Of a stretch of DNA of 64,000 nucleotides, positions 59,756 through 64,000 are shown in pieces (position 1 is the first letter of the stretch; each line of letters opens with the position of its first letter). This DNA is from Roseomonas mucosa (GTDB lineage: Bacteria; Pseudomonadota; Alphaproteobacteria; Acetobacterales; Acetobacteraceae), in NCBI GenBank assembly GCA_945878375.1, contig CAMDWG010000011.1:45146-109145 (forward strand), given 5' to 3'. The position numbers and the translations under genes were made by a program. Under the pieces are notes generated by a model. It saw nothing but the letters and a program-made list of their open reading frames with translations. It was not told the DNA's origin and searched no databases.

Positions 59756-59779
59756 GGCTCGCCGCTCATGCGGCGAGCC
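59756..59779. terminator. Hairpin in the TSUP-fumarase gap
   Basis: GGCTCGCCGC (59756-59765), loop TCAT, GCGGCGAGCC (59770-59779): a perfect 10-bp stem. Along the minus strand it is the second of two hairpins after the TSUP gene and precedes the fumarase alpha promoter region. Confidence 0.6.
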
Positions 59780-59802
59780 AAGCGAAGCACCGGCGCTTGA
59801 GG

Positions 59803-59825
59803 GCACGAAGGTGAAACCTTCGTGC
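59803..59825 (-). terminator. Hairpin directly after the TSUP gene
   Basis: GCACGAAGGT (59803-59812), loop GAA, ACCTTCGTGC (59816-59825): a perfect 10-bp stem starting 8 bases after the TSUP stop (minus strand). It likely ends the sdhB-anchors-TSUP transcript, separating it from the fumarase operon. Confidence 0.7.
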
Positions 59826-59833
59826 GCCTTGCA

Positions 59834-60565
59834 TCAGATCACCAGCGACAGGCCCGAGACCAGCAGCAGCGACAGCAGCACCAGCCGGAACCCCTCGGCG
59901 GGGATCACCTTGTAGGCGCGGACGCCGAGCCAGCTTCCCGCCAGCATCGCCGGCACGGCGGACGCCGTCATCAGCAGCGCTTCCTCGGTGAAGAAGCCGC
60001 CCCAGGCAAGGCCGGGGATGGCGATGGCCTGCATGAAGACGATGAAGGGCTGCATCAGCGCGCGCGCGGCGCGCTTGTCCATGCCCTGGATATCGGCCCA
60101 CATCGCCGGCAGCGCGCCGACATAGCCGCCGATGCCGCCGAGGATGCCGCTGGCGAAGCCCACCGCGAGATCGGCGCGCGTCCCGCCCGCGATGCGCGGC
60201 GGCGCGGCGCGCAGCGCGAAGCGCGCCAGCATGTAGCCGGCATAGACGATCAGCAGCACGCCGACCCCCGCCACGATCCCGCGCGCCGGCCCATGCGCCA
60301 GGATCAGCAGCCCCGGCACGATGCCGAGCGTCGCGGCGGCCACGAACAGCCGCATCCGCCGCCAGTCGATCTCCGCCCAGACCGCGGACAGGGCGAGCGA
60401 CTGCACGAACAGGCTGCCCAGCACCAGCACCGGCGCCAGCGTGGCGGGTGGGAAGACATGCAGCAGGATGCCGGCGGCCACCAGCACGAAGGCGAAGCCC
60501 GCCATGCCGGCGCAGAAGGCCGCGAGGAAGCAGCCGGCCGAGAGGATCAGGACCTCGAAGCCCAT
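59834..60565 (-). CDS. TSUP-family permease (TauE/SafE)
   Basis: A 243-residue inner-membrane protein with about eight helices in two related halves: GFEVLILSAGCFLAAFCAGMAGFAF and ADLAVGFASGILGGIGGYVGALPAMW, the typical paired GxxSG-like start of TSUP permeases. The family moves sulfite, sulfoacetate or other organic anions. Its ATG directly abuts the TGA of the last anchor gene (TGAATG), so it is cotranslated with the SDH-type subunits. A dicarboxylate-related anion is a plausible substrate (inference). Confidence 0.88.
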   Translation of the reverse strand: MGFEVLILSAGCFLAAFCAGMAGFAFVLVAAGILLHVFPPATLAPVLVLGSLFVQSLALSAVWAEIDWRRMRLFVAAATLGIVPGLLILAHGPARGIVAGVGVLLIVYAGYMLARFALRAAPPRIAGGTRADLAVGFASGILGGIGGYVGALPAMWADIQGMDKRAARALMQPFIVFMQAIAIPGLAWGGFFTEEALLMTASAVPAMLAGSWLGVRAYKVIPAEGFRLVLLSLLLVSGLSLVI

Positions 60566-60913
60566 TCAGCCGGCATTCAGCAGGAAGAGCAGCCCCGCCG
60601 CCAGCGCGATGCCGGCCGATGCGGCGGCCATCGTCTTCTGGCCGCTGCGCCAGCCGAGGAATTCCAGCGCCAGCACGCGCAACCCGCCCGCCAGATGCGC
60701 GGCCAGCAGCACGACCAGCACCGTCTCCGCCGCCTTCAGCACGGGGTTGTCGGCCCAGCGCAGGAATCCCTCCAGCGCCGCTTCCCCTTCGATGGCGTGC
60801 GACAGGGCCCAGAAATGCAGCGGCAGGAACATCGCGAGCAGCAGTCCCGATATGCGATGGACCAGGAAGGCGAGGTAGGTCGCGTGGCTGCGTGGGCGCG
60901 GGTCGGGCCTCAT
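60566..60913 (-). CDS. SdhC-like membrane anchor subunit
   Basis: A 115-residue integral membrane protein with three helices (about 14-36, 62-82, 92-113). The first contains YLAFLVHRISGLLLAMFLPLHF, matching the HRxSG heme/quinone segment of succinate dehydrogenase cytochrome b subunits; His20, His33 and His39 are possible heme ligands. The ATG at 60913 overlaps the previous anchor stop by four bases, and its own stop abuts the TSUP start. It anchors the complex in the inner membrane. Confidence 0.82.
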   Translation of the reverse strand: MRPDPRPRSHATYLAFLVHRISGLLLAMFLPLHFWALSHAIEGEAALEGFLRWADNPVLKAAETVLVVLLAAHLAGGLRVLALEFLGWRSGQKTMAAASAGIALAAGLLFLLNAG

Positions 60914-61245
60914 GCCGCATACAGCCCGAAGGCGGCGCGGATGCCGAAGGCCGCGGTCAGCAACCCGATCGCGATCCAGGCCAGGTCGAAGCCGCGCCCG
61001 CGCCAGCCGAGCCATTCCCCCGCGATGCCGCGCAGCCCGATGGCGCCATGCAGCCCCGCCGCCAGCGCGAAGACCGTGTAGAAGGACAACCACGCCAGGT
61101 TGCCCTGCATCCGCCCGATGATCTCGGCCGCCGTCAGCCCGCCGCGCACCGCGAGGATGATGGTCGCGAGATGCACCACCACCGCCACGGCCAGGATCAT
61201 GGCCGTCGCGCGCTGCGCGACCCAGAGATGGACCCCACCCGTCAT
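60910..61245 (-). CDS. SdhD-like membrane anchor subunit
   Basis: A 111-residue three-helix membrane protein: LWVAQRATAMILAVAVVVHLATIIL (helix 1, with the His), WLSFYTVFALAAGLHGAIGLRGIAG (helix 2) and LAWIAIGLLTAAFGIRAAFGL (helix 3). The His in helices 1 and 2 could hold a heme b. It is coupled to the iron-sulfur subunit gene (ATGA 61242-61245) and to the next anchor (60910-60913). The paralogous order with two small anchors is like SdhCD. Confidence 0.82.
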   Translation of the reverse strand: MTGGVHLWVAQRATAMILAVAVVVHLATIILAVRGGLTAAEIIGRMQGNLAWLSFYTVFALAAGLHGAIGLRGIAGEWLGWRGRGFDLAWIAIGLLTAAFGIRAAFGLYAA

Positions 61246-61970
61246 CGGTCGATCCCGAAGACGTTCCAGAACAGCGTGCGCTTCAGCCCCGCCACCGCGC
61301 CGGAGGGGTCGAGCCCCTTCGGGCAGCGCTCGGTGCAGGATTGCGTGGAATGGCAGGCATGGCAGCCCGCATCGCCCGTGACTGCCGCCAGCCTTTCGCC
61401 CCGCGCGCCGTCGCGCACATCGTTCACCAGCGTCCAGGCGCGATTCAGCGCGGCGGGGCCGAGATAGTCGGGGTTCCAGGTCACGATGTCGCAACTGGCA
61501 TGGCAGACGCCGCAGCCGATGCATTCGATGCCGGCATCGGCAGCCTGCCGCTTCGGGCTGGAGGGGGGCACGGTTTCGAACTCGGCCGGGACCGCGCCAT
61601 CGGCGGCCTGGCGCGGCTCGAAGCTGCCGCGCGCGCGGGCCCATTTGTCGAAGAAGGGGGCCATGTCCGTGGCCAGGTCGCGGATGACCGGCAGGTTGGC
61701 CAGCGGCCGCAATTCCAGCACGCCGTCCTGCGCCACGCGGCTGACATGGGTCCGGCAGGTCCAGCGCGCGCGGCCATTCACGGTCATCGCGCAGGACCCG
61801 CACATGCCGACGCGGCAGGCGAAGCGATAGGCAAGGCCCGGCTCGATCTCGCGCTGGATGTGGGTGACGACGTCGAGCACCGTCTGGTTGGCATGGGCGG
61901 GCACCTGGAAGGCCTGTAGCGCGCCGTCCTCGCCCCCCCGCCAGACCTTCACCGTCAGCATGCCTGCCAT
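61242..61970 (-). CDS. Succinate dehydrogenase/fumarate reductase iron-sulfur subunit
   Basis: A 242-residue electron-transfer subunit. The N-terminal plant-type ferredoxin domain has the [2Fe-2S] ligands in FACRVGMCGSCAMTVNG. The C-terminal domain has CIGCGVCHASC and CHACHSTQSCTERCPKG for the [4Fe-4S] and [3Fe-4S] clusters. It passes electrons from the flavoprotein to quinone. Start ATG 61970 is used; an ATG at 61961 is possible. It is the first gene of a transcript with two anchors and the TSUP permease; the flavoprotein lies 3 kb away. Confidence 0.9.
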   Translation of the reverse strand: MAGMLTVKVWRGGEDGALQAFQVPAHANQTVLDVVTHIQREIEPGLAYRFACRVGMCGSCAMTVNGRARWTCRTHVSRVAQDGVLELRPLANLPVIRDLATDMAPFFDKWARARGSFEPRQAADGAVPAEFETVPPSSPKRQAADAGIECIGCGVCHASCDIVTWNPDYLGPAALNRAWTLVNDVRDGARGERLAAVTGDAGCHACHSTQSCTERCPKGLDPSGAVAGLKRTLFWNVFGIDR

Positions 61971-62095
61971 CTGGCGTCGCGTTCCCCGTTTCCCCGGGGG
62001 ACAGGCTAGCCGCTGGGGCGCGACAGGCAAGGGCGGCTTCCGGCGCGGCGCGGCGTGGGGCAGGCTCGGCACGAGACGGAGGAGAGCTAGGCAGG

Positions 62096-63718
62096 ATGAC
62101 AGGACAGGCTCGTGGCGCGGATGTGCTGGTGCGCGCGCTGGAAGCGGCGGGGGTGGAGCGGATCTTCACCCTGTCCGGCAACCACATCATGGAGGTGTTC
62201 GACGCGCTGGTCGGCTCCTCCATCACCCTGGTGCATACGCGGCACGAGGCGGCGGCGGTGCATATGGCGGACGCCTATGCGCGTCTGACGGGCAAGGTCG
62301 GCGTGGCGATGGTCACCGGCGGGCAGGGGCATGCGAATGCCGTCGCCGCCCTGCCCACGGCGCTTGCGGGCGAGGTGCCGGTGCTGCTGCTGTCGGGCCA
62401 TGCGCCGCTGGCCGAACTCGGCAACGGCGCCTTCCAGGAATTGCCGCAGGCCGCACTCGCCGCGCCCGTCGCCAAGGCCGCCTGGACGGCGCAGACGGCT
62501 GCGGGGCTGCGGGCGGATGTGGCGCGGGCGATCTCCGTCGCGCTGTCGGGCCGGCCCGGCCCGGTGCATCTGAGCCTGCCCACCGACGTGCTGGAGGCGA
62601 AGCTGGAGGCACCGCCGCCGCCCCCCCCCGCCGCCGCCTTCGCGCCGGCCGCCATGCCCCTGCCGGCCACGACGGCGCGGCTGGTGGCAGACGCCATCGC
62701 CGATGCCGCGCGGCCGCTGCTGCTCGCCCCGCCCGCGCTCTGCACGCCGGCGGGCATGGCCGCGCTGGCGGCGCTTGAGGCCGCCTGCGGCCTGCCGGCG
62801 ATGGCGATGAACTCGCCCCGCGGCCTGGCCGACCCCTCGCTCGGCGCCTTCACGGAATTGCTGCCGGAGGCGGATCTGGTCGTGCTGCTCGGCAAGCCGC
62901 TCGACTTCACCACCCGCTTCGGTCGCACCGCGCCGGGCGCGCGCTTCATCGCGCTGGAGCCGGATGGGGCGCTGATCGGCCGCGCCCAGCGCCTGCTGGG
63001 GGATCGGTTGCTGTTCGGCGCGGTGGCGGATGCCATGGCGTCCGTCACCGCGCTGGCCGGCGCGGTGCGGCGCGTGGCGGCGCAGGAGGCCTGGGCGGCA
63101 AGGGTGGCGGAGACGCTCGCCTGGCGCCCGCCGGCCTGGGCCGCGCTGGCCGGGGCGCCGGAGGGGCCGATCCATCCCGCGACGCTCTGCCACGCCATCA
63201 ACGACGCGCTGGCCGCCATCGGGGATGCCACCTTCGTCTGCGATGGCGGAGAGGTGGGGCAGTGGGGCGCCTCCCTCATCCGGGCGCCGCGTCGGATCAC
63301 CAATGGGGTCGCCGGTGCGATCGGGGTCGGGCTGCCTTTTGCCATCGGCGCGCGGGCGGCGGTCGCGCGGCCGACGCTGGCGCTGATGGGCGACGGGTCC
63401 TTCGGCTTCCACATGGCGGAACTCGACACCGCCGCGCGGCACGGCCTGCCCTTCGTCTGCGTCATCGGCAATGACAGCCGCTGGAACGCGGAACACCAGA
63501 TCCAGATCCGCGACTACGGCGCCAACCGCGCGCATGGCTGCGAATTGGCGCCGGGCACGCGCTACGACCTGGTGGCCGCGGGCCTCGGCTGCCATGGCGA
63601 GATGGTGGAGCGCGCGGCGGACCTGGCGCCTTCCCTGGCGCGCGCCTTCGCGTCCGGCCGGCCGGCGGTGGTCAATGTGGTGCTGGACGGCCAACCGGCG
63701 CCCACCCTGAAGCGCTGA
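62096..63718 (+). CDS. Thiamine-diphosphate-dependent enzyme (acetolactate synthase-like)
   Basis: A 540-residue ThDP enzyme. The N-terminal PYR domain holds the catalytic Glu in THTRHEAAAVHMADAYARLTG-like sequence (HEAAAVHMADAYARL). A central FAD-like domain with little conservation follows. The C-terminal PP domain has GDGSFGFHMAELDTAARHGLPF, the GDG-to-Asn diphosphate-binding motif ending VIGND. It could be an acetolactate synthase, a 2-hydroxyacyl lyase or a benzoylformate-type decarboxylase; no small ilvN subunit is near. It is divergent from the iron-sulfur subunit gene (125 bp). Confidence 0.88.
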   Translation: MTGQARGADVLVRALEAAGVERIFTLSGNHIMEVFDALVGSSITLVHTRHEAAAVHMADAYARLTGKVGVAMVTGGQGHANAVAALPTALAGEVPVLLLSGHAPLAELGNGAFQELPQAALAAPVAKAAWTAQTAAGLRADVARAISVALSGRPGPVHLSLPTDVLEAKLEAPPPPPPAAAFAPAAMPLPATTARLVADAIADAARPLLLAPPALCTPAGMAALAALEAACGLPAMAMNSPRGLADPSLGAFTELLPEADLVVLLGKPLDFTTRFGRTAPGARFIALEPDGALIGRAQRLLGDRLLFGAVADAMASVTALAGAVRRVAAQEAWAARVAETLAWRPPAWAALAGAPEGPIHPATLCHAINDALAAIGDATFVCDGGEVGQWGASLIRAPRRITNGVAGAIGVGLPFAIGARAAVARPTLALMGDGSFGFHMAELDTAARHGLPFVCVIGNDSRWNAEHQIQIRDYGANRAHGCELAPGTRYDLVAAGLGCHGEMVERAADLAPSLARAFASGRPAVVNVVLDGQPAPTLKR

Positions 63719-63743
63719 GGGCGGGGCAGGGGGCGCAACGCAA

Positions 63744-63769
63744 AAGGGGGCGCCTTGCGGCGCCCCCTT
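63744..63769. terminator. Bidirectional terminator hairpin
   Basis: AAGGGGGCGCC (63744-63754), loop TTGC, GGCGCCCCCTT (63759-63769): a perfect 11-bp stem 25 bases after the ThDP-enzyme stop. The AAAA at 63742-63745 gives a short U tract on the minus strand, so it may also serve the convergent OmpA-type gene. Confidence 0.8.
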
Positions 63770-63810
63770 CGGTGGCTCGGGCGGGGTGCCCCGCGGTGTT
63801 CGCGCCTGAT

Positions 63811-63836
63811 CCGCGACGGCGCATGCGCCGTCGCGG
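63811..63836. terminator. Perfect 26-bp palindrome downstream of the OmpA-type gene
   Basis: CCGCGACGGCGCA and its exact complement meet at a central GCATGC (63821-63826), giving a 26-base perfect palindrome 13 bases beyond the OmpA-type stop on the minus strand. As RNA it forms an 11-bp stem with a 4-base loop. Confidence 0.65.
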
Positions 63837-63849
63837 CGACCCCGTCGCT

Positions 63850-64000
63850 TCAGCGCAGGACGATCTCGACGCGGCGGTTCTGCGGCTCGCGGACGCCGTC
63901 GGCGGTCGGGACCAGGGGGCGGCTTTCGCCGAAGGCCTGGACCGTCATGGCGGAGCGGGCGATGCCGCGGCGCTCGAGTTCGGCGGCGACCGCGGCGGCG
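63850..64000 (-). CDS. OmpA-family protein, C-terminal fragment
   Basis: The last 50 residues of a protein that begins beyond the window. The C-terminal part of an OmpA-like peptidoglycan-binding domain is clear: AAELERRGIARSAMTVQAFG, then ESRPLVPTADGVREPQNRR and VEIVLR-stop. The Gly and the NRRVEI strand are diagnostic. Such domains hold an outer-membrane protein or lipoprotein to peptidoglycan. Two hairpins follow the stop. Confidence 0.88.
   Translation of the reverse strand, partial: AAAVAAELERRGIARSAMTVQAFGESRPLVPTADGVREPQNRRVEIVLR

Noticed and set aside
62087..63694. 535-codon frame opposite the ThDP enzyme
   Set aside because: The plus strand carries all ThDP motifs; the antisense frame is His/Arg/Gln-rich and has none.
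1..64000. CRISPR arrays, tRNA or rRNA genes, insertion sequences and prophage
   Set aside because: No regularly spaced direct repeats with unique spacers, no cloverleaf or rRNA-like stretch in the gaps, and no transposase or integrase frame was found.

Overview
The window is a gene-dense, very G+C-rich chromosomal segment of an aerobic Gram-negative alphaproteobacterium. Three sets of genes support this. There is a Kdo (lipopolysaccharide core) operon. There are two mitochondrial-type complex I accessory proteins (NDUFS4-like and NDUFS6-like zinc finger). There is also a Coq7 ubiquinone hydroxylase, a fabI/aroC/pdxH neighbourhood and a heterodimeric class I fumarase. The mixture of a Bug-type solute receptor, a NitT/TauT-type ABC importer, FAH, SDR and MDR enzymes and a TSUP permease fits the Acetobacteraceae (Roseomonas-like), but that family assignment is an inference. 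I see no rRNA, tRNA, CRISPR array, transposase or phage gene.

Layout. 1-5.0 kb: the tail of an unknown protein, a DUF815 AAA+ ATPase, yajC with a leader built of three 31-bp hairpin repeats, then kdsA-kdsB-kdsD and an NDUFS4-like gene. 5.1-9.4 kb (minus): coq7 and a split MacAB-like efflux system whose adaptor carries an inserted LTxxQ (Spy-like) helical segment. 9.5-16.5 kb (plus): a ketopantoate-reductase-like gene, a zinc-finger gene, polA, an MFS permease, an Lrp/AsnC regulator and an EamA permease. 16.5-19.8 kb: three small or unknown minus-strand genes, then a His-rich Spy-like protein divergent from a Crp-family regulator with a perfect 16-bp palindrome between them. 19.9-25.3 kb: aroC and fabI with a low-GC 74-codon gene between them, divergent from pdxH and an APH/P-loop kinase fusion, then a universal stress protein.

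25.3-38 kb: DUF1203, pirin, an epimerase and an MDR reductase, a Bug receptor with an alpha/beta hydrolase, a complete ABC importer facing FAH and SDR genes, a GNAT enzyme and a HerA-like ATPase. 37.8-48.4 kb: a site-2 protease, a lipocalin coupled to a deacetylase, cydDC, an asparaginase, an acyl-CoA:acetate CoA-transferase and a serine hydrolase. Two intergenic clusters of C/G-rich palindromic repeats lie here. 48.5-54.2 kb (plus): msrA-msrB followed by a run of exported or membrane proteins (YVTN propeller, polysaccharide deacetylase, sterol desaturase, kelch, histidine phosphatase). 54.2-62.0 kb (minus): chrA, a DUF892 ferritin-like protein, and two facing modules of C4-dicarboxylate metabolism. 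One module is sdhB, two membrane anchors and TSUP. The other is fumarase alpha, fumarase beta, a 36-residue membrane peptide and an SdhA/FrdA flavoprotein. 62-64 kb: a ThDP enzyme, terminators and the C-terminus of an OmpA-family protein.

The most unusual items are the SDH/fumarase cluster split over two transcription units with an embedded micro-protein, the Spy-like/Crp divergent pair with its palindrome, the LTxxQ insertion in the efflux adaptor, the three-hairpin yajC leader, and the tightly packed envelope module at 49.5-54.2 kb. Most start codons were chosen by ribosome-binding sites, stop/start overlap and family length. Alternatives are given where they matter.
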